64,000 nucleotides of DNA from Pseudocercospora fijiensis CIRAD86. Lineage: Eukaryota; Ascomycota; Dothideomycetes; Mycosphaerellales; Mycosphaerellaceae. The position numbers were made by a program, and so were the translations under genes. Shown piece after piece: positions 1 through 11,516 of the stretch; within the stretch, counting starts at the first letter, position 1, and each line of letters opens with the position of its first letter. The stretch lies in NCBI RefSeq assembly GCF_000340215.1, contig NW_006921539.1, forward strand, positions 808,471 through 872,470, read 5' to 3'. Below the pieces are notes generated by a model, which saw only the letters and a program-made list of their open reading frames with translations, searched no databases and was not told the origin of the DNA.

Positions 1-285
1 TGGTTCATAGCTTGTCGCTGTTTCGGGAGGTAGTATCACGCATTGCTCCGAGCTCATTAGAGGCGGTATGTCGTTGTGAGCTTAACCGGCAGGCTGTAGA
101 GCATCGTGGAAGCATGTGAGAGAAGCAGCATGAAGTGAACGGAGATGCACCTCTTTGCCGAGCCGATGTGACGCTGCCGCCGCTCGGCTGCAGTTGCCTG
201 TCTAGCCCGTCGCGAGGGAAAGTGGAACGCGACTTCTACGACGCGTCGACCACGCCATCACCCATCCGACGGTATACAGCACACA

Positions 286-1558
286 ATGAACAGTTTCTTC
301 GACAACAGAGCGCGCCAAGCGGCGGCTGCAGCCAAAGCTGCCTCCTCATCGAAAGACACAGCGCTGACACAGGACAATAAGCTTCAGCCATGGGTTGAGA
401 AGTAGTATGTTCATCTACAATTCATTACCATTGATCACAGTGTTGACTGAGCATTTCAGCCGGCCGAAGTCTCTCGACGATGTCGCCGCTCAAGATCACA
501 CAGTCACAGTGCTCCGCCGAACGCTACAGTCCGCCAACCTTCCACATATGCTCTTCTATGGACCTCCAGGAACCGGAAAGACCTCGACAGTGCTGGCACT
601 GGCCAAGCAGCTCTATGGCCCTGAACTTATCAAGTCCAGAGTGCTGGAACTCAACGCATCTGATGAGCGAGGCATTAGCATCGTGAGAGAAAAGGTCAAA
701 GATTTCGCGAGAATGCAGTTGTCAAATCCGCCAGCGGGACCGGCAGGAGAAGAGTATAGAAAGAAGTACCCTTGCCCTCCGTACAAGATTATCGTTCTGG
801 ATGAGGCAGACAGCATGACGCAAGACGCACAGTCAGCGTTGCGAAGGACAATGGAGACATACAGCAAAATCACCCGCTTTTGCTTGGTTTGCAACTACGT
901 CACGAGAATCATCGACCCGCTTGCATCGAGATGCTCGAAGTTCCGCTTCAAGCTGCTCGACGAAGGGAACGCCGGCAGACGAATTGAGGATATAGCAAGG
1001 CTTGAGAATGTGACCCTCGAGGAAGGCGTCACCAACACCTTACTTCGCTGTAGTGACGGCGATCTGAGAAAAGCCATCACTTTCCTACAGTCTGCAGCAC
1101 GTCTAGTCGGTGCTGTGCAAGCATCAACACAACCAGATAAGAAGCGGAAACGCACGAAGGTGGAGGAGGATGATGATGACGCCGACGCCATGGATATCGA
1201 TGCTGCTCCTTCGCCACCTATCACAGTCCAAAGCATCGAAGAGATCGCAGGCGTCATCCCCAACAACACAATTGAGCGACTCACGACGGCGATGACACCG
1301 AAACCGAAATCGAGAGCGCCCTATGGACCTATAGCTCAAGCAGTGGAGGACTTGGTCGCTGAAGGTTGGTCGGCAACACAAATCGTCTCTCAACTGTACG
1401 ATAAGATCGTGCTTGGAGACGAGACGGTGGGCGACGGTGCCAAGAACAAGATAATGCTCACTTTCTCCGAGACCGACAAGAGATTGGTAGATGGAAGCGA
1501 CGAGCATTTAACCATTCTGGATCTATGCTTACAAATATCTGGTATGATGGGACAATGA
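286..1558 (+). CDS. rfc2: Replication factor C subunit 2 (clamp-loader ATPase; yeast Rfc2 / human RFC4 type)
   Basis: AAA+ subunit of the RFC complex that loads the PCNA sliding clamp onto primer-template DNA in the nucleus. The model starts at ATG 286. Exon 1 (286-404) ends in PWVEK plus the first two bases of a Tyr codon, the intron is 405-459 (GTATGT...TTTCAG, 55 bp), and exon 2 resumes to give the conserved PWVEKYRPK opening, 405 aa in all. An uncorrected frame starting at 395 would begin inside the intron region and lose the N-terminus. Visible motifs are Walker A GPPGTGKT (about residues 74-81), the RFC box DEAD (154-157), NASDERGI and the SRC arginine-finger motif (SRCSKF). An acidic insert ([13 protein letters not shown]) lies in the linker before the C-terminal collar domain. 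The sequence matches yeast Rfc2/human RFC4 better than the other small subunits. The gene converges on MSH1. Confidence 0.95.
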
Positions 1559-2128
1559 CGGGTATGCAGAGCCACCGATGGTTTCAGGTCATAAGCGCAA
1601 CGGTGTTTTCAGCGAAGGCGTTGATGGTTTGAGGTATGTAGCACGCTTCGCTACCAAGATTCGTGAGGTTGGCATGAATGAGACTCATGGTATTGGCTTC
1701 GGCTCACTCTTACTTTGCCAATACTATCCGGCATAAAAGTGCTTCGAGAAATGCAGAATGAGTCTGGCGATACGTGCAGTGTCTATGTCCTGGACTCCCG
1801 ACTTTGGCAAGATGAGGGCAAGCGCAACAGCTGTGTTTGAGACTGTCAAGATAGGAGATGAGCGAGCTTCACTCAGCCGCCGAGAAAACTGCCAATAGCA
1901 CGGAGCACGAGTTTTCTGATTTCCTAACCGCAACGCGACTTCTGTACATGGAGGAGATCAGCGATAGGTTTGAGCAACTATGGAGTGAAGTGGTTCGCCG
2001 TTACATCCGATGCGATTTGAATCAATCCAAATCCAGTCTACAAGATGTTGGCTTTCGCAAAGCCGTACATAATGAAGATGTGGCGGAGGAGGACCACAAG
2101 TAGTTTTTCAACCTCAGCTGATGGAAAT
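1559..2128. other. Convergent 3' intergenic region between rfc2 and msh1
   Basis: About 570 bp between the stop codons of two convergent genes, presumably holding both 3' UTRs and poly(A) sites. Short open frames here have no recognisable domain or start context. I see no further gene. Confidence 0.6.
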
Positions 2129-5128
2129 TCATCCAGCCGTAGCAGCAAGACGTGGACCTGGGACGCGCGCATTGCGCAGAGTGGCCTGGTGATCGCGAGT
2201 CGAGCTTTGATTCCGCTGCAACTCAGCCAGCACTTCAGCAGCAACACTAATGGCACCCTCCGGAAGACCGGCCAGCTTCGCAACTTTGAGCGCATGCGAG
2301 GCCCGGTTGACGCCTTTACGAAGCTTGTGGACATATGACCACGAGCCGTCTGCTTCTTCGGCAACATTGGTACAATAGCATCCGAGACTATCAAAGTCCC
2401 TCGTCATATCCGCCAAAGCATGGAAGTGTGTCGCGAAGAGAGCTCGAGATTTATTCACGTTGTGTAAATGATGGAGGCATGCATAGCCGACAGCAATTCC
2501 ATCTTCGGGTGTCGTACCGCGACCGACCTCATCCATGATGACGAAGGAACGAGGAGTGGCTTGCTTCAGGATGTCTGCTGTTTCAAGCATTTCGACCATG
2601 AAGGTTGACTGGTCCTGGTACAGATTATCTGCAGAGCCAACACGGCTGAAGATCTTGTCGACCAGACCAATCTCCGCATAGTCGGCTGGAACAAAGCAGC
2701 CGACCTGAGCAAGAATCGTGATGAGGGCATTCTGTCGGAGATACGTGCTCTTGCCAGCCATATTTGGGCCTGTGATGAGATAAATCTTCTCTTCGTCGCC
2801 GACCGCGCAATCATTCGACGTGAATGGCCGACCTTGCTCTCTCAGTCCAGCATCAACGGTTGGGTGACGTCCTCCTACAATCCGATGAGTCGTGCTTTCA
2901 TTGAGAATGGGTCGAATGAGAGCACGATCTTTCGCGACTAATGCGGACGAGCAAGCCACATCTAGCTCGTCAAGGACGGCAGCATTGCGACGGAGCTTCA
3001 TCAGATTCTCAAGCACTTCCGTTCTTAGCTTTCCAAAGACTCGTTCCTCTTCAGTTCTGATTCGCAACTTGGAATCATCGATGCGCACGCCAAGGTGAGT
3101 CCAGTCAGCCAGATAGAACGACTTCGTGCTCTTTGTGGAGCCAATAGTTCGTGCTCCGGCAAGCGCTGAAATCGAGCCTTGCGCATCTTTTCCCTTGACA
3201 TGACAGAAGTGGCCGAGTTGTGCGCTCCACTTGAGATTGAGGCTCTGTGCTCGCAGCTCCTTTTGCAATCGAGACGTAAGTTCTTCTTTTGCTCTTAGCA
3301 ACTTGTCTAGATCGCCATGAGCTCGCTCAAGAGTTGGCGAGGCCTTTCGGCGCATGATCCATATGTCTTCCGATTTCTGCTCAGCCATATTTGAAGCTTG
3401 GGATTTGCCGGCTCTGCGGGTGAGCTTCGGTGACTTGGTGCCGGCTTCATCTGCTTTAGTGACTTCTTCCACCATTTGCTCTGCTTCAGCTTCTGATGCC
3501 TCTTCGGCGATTTGCTGCTGATTCAAGCCCTCTTCATCGATCGCAGCTTGGATGTTGCGGGCCACTTTGGTCGGTGTTTCGAGATCAACGCGAGTCAAAA
3601 TGTCCCAAAGGAATGTGAGGTCCTGAGTTGCAAAGTTGTCGTTCTCCTCATTCGCACGATCTTGATGAGCCAGTATGTGCTGGTGCAGCAGGTCAGAGAT
3701 CTCTCGCATCACTTCCACCGTCCGAGCCAGGCCAAGAAGGTCATCAGCATCACCCTTGCCAACCGAGAACTTTTGCAAGAGTCGATATATATCGTGCGTG
3801 CGCTGAAGCAGAGCCACAACGTCTTGTCGGAGTGCATCGTGGAAAAGCATTTCTTGCATTAGGTCCAATCGGCTGTTTATGACTGACAACGACATTGACG
3901 GCGCTACAAGACGCTTGCTTAGAAGCCTTGCGCCGCTTTTTGTGACCGTTTGACGAATAGCATGCAGAAGACTTCCTTGAAAGGCACCATCTCGAATTGT
4001 GCTTCGAACCTCCAGGTTTCGCAGGCTCTGTTTATCAATGGCCATATATTCCTCGTCCGTTTGTCTCACTGGCGGTTGCAGCTGAATTTTGACGTCCATC
4101 AGCTGATTCCGGACATAGTCGAGCACGAGATTGCCGGCAGCGATCTCGAAAGCCGTGAATTCAGACTGCTTTTCTGCGGCCACAGGTCGCTCGAGCATTG
4201 AAGACCAATCTGCGACCGAGTCGTGCACAGCCTTGACGCCGTGAAAATGTATCGATAAGTTGCTGTCGCTGATTGATCGTTGTAGTTGAACCTGGTCAAC
4301 GGATTCCATAGATGCATCCAAGACTATCTCGCGCGGACCTATGCGGGCCACGGCAGAGGGCAAACTGGCAAGATCTGAGGTCTGTGTGAAGAAGTCACCA
4401 CTTGATAAGTCCACCCAGCTCAAACCAACTTTTGTGCTGCGCCTATATCTCTCAAAAGCGGCGCGATCAACATCAGATGACGAAGCTGGAAGAGCACCAC
4501 CGAAATGGATCGCAAGCAGATAATTGTTCTCGAATGGGTCCATAAAGCTTTCGTCGATCAGAGTCCCAGCGGTCACGATTCTTGTAACTCGACGGTCGAA
4601 AAGCATACCTCCAGCTTTGCCAACACGCTCGCTTTCTGGCAAGCGTACTTGCTCACTGATTGCCACTTTCTGGCCAAGATCTTGGACGAACATTTTAAGA
4701 TAGCGCTCGAGCTGCGATTGTTGGAAGCCGGCCATGGGCACATCGCCTAGTACTGTGGATCTCTTTGCTTTCTTGAGATTGACCAGAGGAGCAAATTCTT
4801 CTACCTGATCGAAGTACATCTCGTAGAAGTCGCCCACTCGGGTGAGCACGACGCAGTCTTCGAACTTGCGAACATTGTTGAGATGTTGTTGCAAGACGGT
4901 GGGATACGTCCGTTCTGGTGTGGCTTCGACCTCATCTTGTGGTAATGGAGCTGATGTTCCCTGTTGTAGCGCACTCGCTTTGATGGTCGTTTGTTTCTTG
5001 GCGCCGCGTTGCTGAATCCAAAGCCATGGTCTTTTGCTAACGAAAGTCGGCTGTGCTGGTAGCTTCACGGAAGGTCCGGAGTATGCAAGAGACGATCTCA
5101 CAGTGCTTGGCAGGATGCGTGAACGCAT
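2129..5128 (-). CDS. msh1: Mitochondrial MutS homologue MSH1 (DNA mismatch/lesion repair ATPase)
   Basis: MutS-family protein expected to maintain mitochondrial DNA. The frame is open without introns up to an ATG at 5326. I prefer the in-frame ATG at 5128 (999 aa) because it opens with an Arg/Ser-rich, acid-free leader typical of a mitochondrial targeting peptide, and the first 66 upstream residues look non-conserved. The mismatch-wedge motif F-Y-E is present (F101, E103, in VGDFYEMYF). The ATPase carries Walker A GPNMAGKST (787-795), Walker B MDEVGRGT (D866/E867) and the ST(F) signature with QDQSTFMVEM. The domain order (MutS I, connector, lever/clamp, ATPase) is standard. The F-x-E motif plus the leader fit MSH1 rather than MSH2 or MSH4-6. 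Its 5' end lies about 280 bp from the myosin stop codon, so the promoter is short. Confidence 0.92.
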   Translation of the reverse strand: MRSRILPSTVRSSLAYSGPSVKLPAQPTFVSKRPWLWIQQRGAKKQTTIKASALQQGTSAPLPQDEVEATPERTYPTVLQQHLNNVRKFEDCVVLTRVGDFYEMYFDQVEEFAPLVNLKKAKRSTVLGDVPMAGFQQSQLERYLKMFVQDLGQKVAISEQVRLPESERVGKAGGMLFDRRVTRIVTAGTLIDESFMDPFENNYLLAIHFGGALPASSSDVDRAAFERYRRSTKVGLSWVDLSSGDFFTQTSDLASLPSAVARIGPREIVLDASMESVDQVQLQRSISDSNLSIHFHGVKAVHDSVADWSSMLERPVAAEKQSEFTAFEIAAGNLVLDYVRNQLMDVKIQLQPPVRQTDEEYMAIDKQSLRNLEVRSTIRDGAFQGSLLHAIRQTVTKSGARLLSKRLVAPSMSLSVINSRLDLMQEMLFHDALRQDVVALLQRTHDIYRLLQKFSVGKGDADDLLGLARTVEVMREISDLLHQHILAHQDRANEENDNFATQDLTFLWDILTRVDLETPTKVARNIQAAIDEEGLNQQQIAEEASEAEAEQMVEEVTKADEAGTKSPKLTRRAGKSQASNMAEQKSEDIWIMRRKASPTLERAHGDLDKLLRAKEELTSRLQKELRAQSLNLKWSAQLGHFCHVKGKDAQGSISALAGARTIGSTKSTKSFYLADWTHLGVRIDDSKLRIRTEEERVFGKLRTEVLENLMKLRRNAAVLDELDVACSSALVAKDRALIRPILNESTTHRIVGGRHPTVDAGLREQGRPFTSNDCAVGDEEKIYLITGPNMAGKSTYLRQNALITILAQVGCFVPADYAEIGLVDKIFSRVGSADNLYQDQSTFMVEMLETADILKQATPRSFVIMDEVGRGTTPEDGIAVGYACLHHLHNVNKSRALFATHFHALADMTRDFDSLGCYCTNVAEEADGSWSYVHKLRKGVNRASHALKVAKLAGLPEGAISVAAEVLAELQRNQSSTRDHQATLRNARVPGPRLAATAG

Positions 5129-5405
5129 GAGAATTGTCGATGAAGTTTGCAGAGACGAAGTTCGTGAACGCGACTCCTCCTGAGATGACGGGAGCGCGGG
5201 TTTGCGCACAGACCATCGGAAGCAACGGGCCGATGGACATGGGGGTTCTGCAAATAGGCGATTGCATCTCGAATCTCTTTGATTCTCCGTTACTATGATA
5301 CCTATCCACGTTCCGCTCAGAAACATTATAAACGCCCGGGATACTCAACGCCGCGCTACCAGTTCACTAAAGCCTACTGACGCCCAGTGCAGCAGATTCA
5401 GACAT

Positions 5406-8400
5406 CTACCAAGCGTCGTCGTCATCGTTCTTGTTCATAGCCTGTTGTCGAGCCTTCAGTGCTGCTGCCAAACCACCGGCTAGGTTGCCACCTCCACCAG
5501 TCGGTGTGGCAGTTCCTGAATTCCCACTGGAGGCACCGCCATTTGAATAGCCGCTATCTCGTGGCGTACCAGGAGCTGGAGCAGGCTTTCGTCCTGCAGG
5601 ACGCTTCGACGGAGGTGCTGGCGGGACCTTCTTGCCTCCATTCAACCCGCCGTTGGCTGCTGGAGCCGGCGGAGGCGGAGGTCGAGATGCTACAGGTGGC
5701 GGAGCTGGAGGAGGCGCTTGCTTGATTTCTTCAAGATATGCTGCTGGCACCCATCCTGATGCCGAGCCATCGAGCTGCTTTCCTAACCACCAACCTGCAA
5801 ATGATCAGCACAACGTCTGACTTTTCAATAGGGCAATACTTACCATTGTTCTCTTTTCGAGTGATGTAGATGACTTGGTTCTTTGCCAAGCTCAATTCGC
5901 CTCCAGTCTGACCTACGAAGTCGTAGAGGGCCTTGAACTGGGGATCCTTGGGTGGCGCGGCAGCAGGAGGAGGTGGTGGTGGGGGAGGAGGTACTGCTCT
6001 ACCAGCTGATGCAGTCCTGGCGTGGCTGACGCCATTAGACAGAGCGGCAACGGGTTGTGGTACTGCTGCAGGCTGTCGCGCTTGCGGGATAGGTTGAGGC
6101 ACTATTCGTTCCGCCGGTCGAGCAGTAGCGCCTGGTAGAGACTGTGTAGCTGGAACAGATCTTCCTTGCCGCTGCGCAGCTTGTTGCGACAGCTTGCCAC
6201 CAGTGCTCTTCTTGAGCAGCTTCCCGCTCGTTATTGCTTTCGCAGGCACAGGCTTGGGCTTTGGTGTTGGACGACTGACGGAATTTGGTGGCTCGCCAGG
6301 ACCAGTATGGATTGAGCCGCTCTTGTACATGTCATCTCTTGGCACTTGTGGGTCTTTCACAGCCTTGATAGTCGCGGGCTTCCCGGGCTTCTTGTTGTAT
6401 TGAATCGTCTCGCCGATCTGCAGTTGGGCTGTGCCACGAGCAGCATGCTTTAGCTGGGTGAAGAATTCGGTCTTGAAGACGCAATTGAGCAGCGGATCTG
6501 GCTCTTGTGGACTGCCCACACCAAGCGAAAACCAGTCATCCTTCAAAGTCGACGTGCTGATATACTTGATGGCGCCAATCGGTATGGTCCGTTCTGCCAT
6601 AATCTGTAGCTGTTTGTTGACAAGAGCCTGCTTGATAATGTAGACTGCGCGGTTGGTCAAGACCAGGAAACGAGGCTCGGGTTTACTGGATCGGCCGAGC
6701 TTCGATACGAGTAGTTCTGCTCGGCAAGAGAAGAATGTCCTTTCGCCAGAGCCAATGCCAGCATTGCTCCGAAGAAGTTCACCGGTACCTCCCTTATTGT
6801 CAATACCAAGATAGTCCCCCAAAAAGCGTCGGTAGCCCACGAGAGAGAACCGTCTTCGCTCTTTGCGTCCCTGAAGCACTCTGTGACCTTCGTCACGAAG
6901 CTGCAAGAATTCAAGACCACCCGTCTTTCGCCTCCAGAAGCGCTGAATTCTTGTGGCACTCTCGGCTCGGTATCGGAGATAGTTTCGCCAAGCCCTTTGG
7001 ATTCGAATCGCCATGTTGTGCCAGTATCGGTCTCGCATGGTTTCAAGGGCGAACAAAGTTTCCGGAGTTTTGATGAACGCCTTCGAAACACCCATCTGCC
7101 ATTCTTCCGCTGGAATTGAAGTGTCCTTCAGGATCTGCCGCACACCGGACTTTGCATCGCCTGTCCATGTGTATTCACCAGCATAACTGCACTTCGGCGA
7201 TAGAAGGTAAAATCGTTCGATGAACTTGTCAAATGTCTGCCTGTAAGCGAAACCAGCTCTTCGAATGCGCACGTTCTCTTGCAGACCGAGATACTTGATT
7301 TGATGCAGCACGTTGGGCGAATTGTATTCGGTAGGGCTCTTGTTCTCGTTTGGCTTGATTGTTCGAATGTAGCTTGGCTTGCACTGCATCAAGGTGGCCA
7401 CGAGGTCGTTTGCGGAAGCTTTGATCTTGTCGCCGGCGGTAGGTGGTCGTCGCTTGTTGTCCTGGTCGACCTGATTCGGGAATAGGGTATGCAAGAAGTC
7501 GTTTGAGCTCTGCCCAACCAAGTTTAACAGATCCTTCAGCAGCTGGTCCTTATTCTTGTCTGTCATGCCATCCACAGCATAATTCACATCACCAGCATAG
7601 TGCTTAATGACGAATTGGCCTTGTCGTGGTGCAAAGTTCGGGTTTCCGGAGAGAGCGTTCAATCGCTGCACGAAAGTCTGATCGGCAGCTGTTGGATCGG
7701 CGTGAGCCGTGGCGCAAGCGTCGTTAAGAGCAGCGAAAACACCTGGGGGTCGCTTCTCCTCGATCAACTCACACACAACCTTGTTGTCGAAATATTTGAT
7801 GGGTGTCCACTGGATCTGCTCCGCAGCATACTCATCCTGCTCAGCCTTCAGCGTCAACTGGATGAAGATCTGCTGCAGCTTCTCATTGACATAGTTGATA
7901 CACAACTGCTCGAACGAGTTCTTCTCGAAGATCTCAAAGCCGTAGATGTCAAGAATACCAATACTCTGCGCAATCGCACCTCTTGCTCTCAAAGACTGGT
8001 TCACGCGCTGCACTATCCAATCGAACATGTTGTTGTAGATGGCCTTGCTCAGAGCGTCTCGAACAGAGGTGGCTTGCGCAATGTTCATGGGCGAGTCGTA
8101 TACAGAGCCTCTTCGCATGCCGCGCTGCGTCTCGATAATGCGAATCGTCATAGCTCTGTTCACATGAGCATTATCGACCTCGAGCAGATATGCCACGAAA
8201 TCGATCACGCTCTGATCGACCACTTCCGCATTGCCGTCCTTATCTTCTCTGAAAGAGATATTACCAATCCAGAGAATCGCGGCCAGCATTCGGAAGAGGT
8301 TGTCCTGCTCCGCCTTGGTCATACCAATGACGTTCATAGCGTTGATTGTGTCCTTGAAGTCTGCCACATCGTCGATGCCCTGCACATCGTAGCACTTGCT

Positions 8401-9241
8401 CTTGCTGGTATATGAGTACGTCGATGGCTGCTGTACTCCGAAATTCGACCTGTGGTCCTGGCTCGCTGATTTCGTGAACTGGTAGAAGATGTGGAAATTT
8501 CGCTCGTCTCGAATCTGACCGACCACCCGACTTTTCTCTAGGAGATAGTTGTTTATATTCGCACCGACCGGCTCACCCTGGGCATTAAACTGGATTTCGA
8601 GGTATTTTCCAAATCGCGACGAGTTGTTGTTTCGCAAAGTCTTGGCATTTCCGAAGGACTCGAGCAGCGGGTTGGTTGCCAGCACCATGTCCTTGATCTG
8701 CTGGATCGAGCTGTCCCGGCCTCCAGACACATTCGCAATGTACTGCATTATTCGTTTCGCGGCCTCGGTCTTGCCTGCTCCGGACTCGCCAGAAATGATC
8801 ACACACTGGTTCTCATTATACGCTTTCATGTTGTAGTATGAGCTCTCGGCGATCGCGAAGACGTGCGGTGGCATCTCTAGTCGATTCTTGCCCTGGTAGC
8901 TATGCAGGACCTGGTCGGTGTAGATTCCAAGGTCACGGAAGGGGTTGACAGACACCAACACGTGCCCGATATATGTGTAGATCTCGCCATTCTCAAATCG
9001 CTTTTTCAGATTGTCGTTGATGGCCTCGTTCGAGATCTTGCTGATCAGTGTAAGATCCGACACTCCTACTTCCTTCTTCTTCGTGACCTCGTAGGCTGCC
9101 TTTCGGATCTGTGGTTGACCGCCGCTCGCGCCCGCTCCTTGCACCGGCGCAGCATCTTTCTTGCGCCCTGCGCGTTTCGTGACACCCTGTAGCATTCTCA
9201 GCCAAGTCCGCATAGCATCATCATCTCTCTGGGCATACCAT
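5406..9241 (-). CDS. myoA: Class I myosin (fungal Myo1/MyoA/Myo5 type)
   Basis: Long-tailed class I myosin, an actin motor for endocytosis and polarised growth at cortical patches; 1244 aa after splicing. Exon 1 is only the ATG (9241-9239). Intron 1 is 9187-9238 (GTATGC...CTACAG). Exon 2 (9186-5844) starts GVTKR. Intron 2 is 5795-5843 (GTAAGT...TTGCAG) and splits the SH3 domain. Exon 3 is 5794-5406. Visible elements are the P-loop GESGAGKT (about 134-141), switch [10 protein letters not shown], switch II DIYGFE, and the regulatory TEDS-site serine in RRGSVY (S362), the target of PAK-type kinases in fungal myosin I. Two IQ-like helices ([20 protein letters not shown]; about 725-760) follow, then a basic TH1 lipid-binding tail, a Pro/Ala-rich TH2 region, SH3 (ALYDF...WWLGK...[10 protein letters not shown]), a polyproline stretch and an acidic C-terminus ending DDDDAW, the Arp2/3-binding CA motif. 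Confidence 0.96.
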
Positions 9242-10805
9242 GTTGCAGGTTGTTTCTGTGCGACTGTACCCGCTCTCAGGCGGTCTCCGTCTGTTGGTCT
9301 ATGCTTCCTGGGCGCGCTATCCACGGCGACTGCAAGCAATGTTGAGGCTCAAACGCAGTTCACGCACAGTTGGGAATCAATGGGCAGAGCACAGTAGGAA
9401 AAGAGTTCTGGATTATTTGAGAATGGCTGCGCTGCACTTGCGCGGCAGTGTCAGGCACAACGTCACGCCCGGACAATCATCGGCAAGCTGGGAGGCTGTG
9501 CGCTCCTTGGCCGAGTGGCCATCAACTTCCACTTCCACCCATCAAGGATCACGTTATGAGACGCGCAATCATTTCAGGCAGTCGCATTTCAACTTTCAGA
9601 CGCCGCTCGACGTAGCGACACATCTTAGCACGTCTTGCTACATCCTCATTTCGACAGCGTCGCGATATAGATTACGGATTCATAGTTCTATGGCTTGGCA
9701 GGGTTGTGCCAGGCCTGGAAGAACTCTCGGAGAGCCGACTGCTCACCATGTCTGACTCTGAACCCGAACGCAACTCCACACCGCATACCGAACTATGGCT
9801 CCGTATTGACCGTCATGTCCTCTCAAAGACCTTCTCTCCGGTTGGGAGATGTCTGGGACCCTCTCAGCCCCCATTGCAGAAATCGGAGAACCTTTCTTCC
9901 ACTTCCGCTAGAATAGAATAGCCTTCCGACCTAGCTTTGAGCTTGCTATGTGCGTTTCGAGAACTGAAGGTTGATAGGGCTGATGAGGATGGTGTTGCCA
10001 ATTCTTCGCTGCCCAACCGCGCCAAACGGCAATCGAGAGCTTCGTCTCAACTCGTATGCCGTAGACAGGTGTTCAAGGCCCAGATTACGAGTGCTCTGCT
10101 TTGGTCTTCGACGACGGACTAGGTATTTGCCAAGACGTGTCGAATATCGCTGCGATTTTCCCCTCCCTCCTTTTGGCCCCTTTACCACCTGATGTTGATC
10201 TGAATGGGCTAACGGCTCAAGATGATCCGGTTGCGTATACGAGAACTCGACTTGGGGAGAGAAGCAAAACTTGATAGGTGTGTCCTCTCGGCTCGCAAGG
10301 GGCTAACTCACCCAAGGTTTCCCTATTGCTTCTCCCTCAGCTGAAATCACATTCCCTTGCGGAAACCTTTCATGCTCCGAATGAGCTTGCGAGATGCTCT
10401 GCGCTGCTCATTATTGCCGCTGGCGCATGTGTGATTCAGGGCCTGGTCTCCAACAGAAAGTGTTCAGGCATGCGTGTAGGTCTAGCTCAACGCTAGGAAG
10501 GCACGGCTTGCTAGTCTATAGCAAAACGATTCAACACGCAATCACAGTAGAGTTACGGGTGAGAAGAATCGAGAAACTTGCTTCTTGGATACATTATAAG
10601 GAAGCATTGGATCCTGGTGAAGTGTTTCTCGCATGCAGCCTAAGGATATCTCATACCTAGGCGTAAATCCCAGCATAGCACAAGTACGTCAGTCTGAAGC
10701 CACCCACTCACGCGCCATGTCTTCTCTATTCGTACGTGCTCGAAAATCCACCTTTCGATTTCATCTCACACTCTCAGCAACCAAGCAGAGGTCAAAGAAA
10801 TCACC
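9242..10805. other. Intergenic region between divergent myosin and NNR genes
   Basis: About 1.56 kb separating two divergently transcribed genes, so it should hold both promoters. Open frames up to 171 codons occur (for example 9240-9755, plus) but overlap the myosin 5' end or lack any domain, and I do not call them. CT-rich tracts precede the NNR start (10720-10805), as is common in fungal promoters. Confidence 0.5.
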
Positions 10806-11516
10806 ATGGCTCTCCGCACCCTCGGCCCCAAAGCCGCCGCTGCTCTGGATGAAGAACTCATGTCAACCGGTGCCTTCACAATCGACCAATTGATGGAGCT
10901 AGCCGGTCTGAGCGTTGCTCAAGCGCTACATATCCTCTCACCACCAACAAAATCATCAAAAGTCCTAGTAGCATGCGGACCAGGCAACAACGGCGGAGAC
11001 GGTCTGGTCGCAGCTCGCCATTTACACCATTTCGGCTACAAACCCAGCATCTACTTCCCCAAGCAAGGCAAAGCAGAAATCTACAGACGTCTGGTAAAGC
11101 AACTTCAACACCTTGAAGTTTCATTCACAGAAGACTTCCATTCCGAACTGGAGAAGAGCGACTGTGTCGTCGACGCTATTTTCGGGTTCTCGTTTTCTGG
11201 GGAAGTGAGAGAACCTTTTCCTTCTGTGATCAAAGCTTTGGCGGAGACGCAAGTGCCGGTTCTAGCAGTCGATGCGCCTAGTAGTTGGAACATTGAGGAT
11301 GGTCCACCTGATGATGGGCCTGGAAAGGGGTATATGCCTACTGCTTTGATCAGTCTTACTGCGCCGAAACCGCTGGTGAAATGGTTCAAGGGCAGGCAAT
11401 TCGTTGGTGGAAGGTTTGTAGGAGAGAGGATCGCTGAGAAGTATGGATTTGATATCCCGAAGTACAACGGAAGTGATCAGGTCGTGGAAGTTGGGAAGGA
11501 GGGAGCTCTTCTGTAG
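10806..11516 (+). CDS. nnr1: NAD(P)H-hydrate epimerase (YjeF N-terminal family)
   Basis: Metabolite-repair enzyme that interconverts the R and S epimers of damaged NAD(P)HX so that the partner dehydratase can restore NAD(P)H. Single exon, 236 aa, close to the usual length of the stand-alone eukaryotic enzyme. ATG 10806 sits in CACCATGG. Visible motifs are the N-terminal helix ALDEELMSTGAFTIDQLMELAG, the glycine-rich nucleotide-binding loop GPGNNGGDG (residues 58-66), the conserved DAIFGFSFSG and VLAVDAPSSWN (metal/substrate site), and the C-terminal TAPKP with a GGRF motif. No YjeF C-terminal dehydratase domain is fused. No clear mitochondrial leader is visible in this model; an alternative upstream start would have to come from an unseen 5' exon. 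Confidence 0.93.
   Translation: MALRTLGPKAAAALDEELMSTGAFTIDQLMELAGLSVAQALHILSPPTKSSKVLVACGPGNNGGDGLVAARHLHHFGYKPSIYFPKQGKAEIYRRLVKQLQHLEVSFTEDFHSELEKSDCVVDAIFGFSFSGEVREPFPSVIKALAETQVPVLAVDAPSSWNIEDGPPDDGPGKGYMPTALISLTAPKPLVKWFKGRQFVGGRFVGERIAEKYGFDIPKYNGSDQVVEVGKEGALL

Noticed and set aside
5129..5326. Longer MSH1 N-terminus starting at 5326
   Set aside because: The extra 66 residues do not resemble a targeting leader, while ATG 5128 gives one. Not excluded, only less likely.
7600..8415. 271-codon plus-strand frame opposite the myosin gene
   Set aside because: Lies entirely antisense to the conserved myosin motor domain; its openness follows from codon bias on the real strand.
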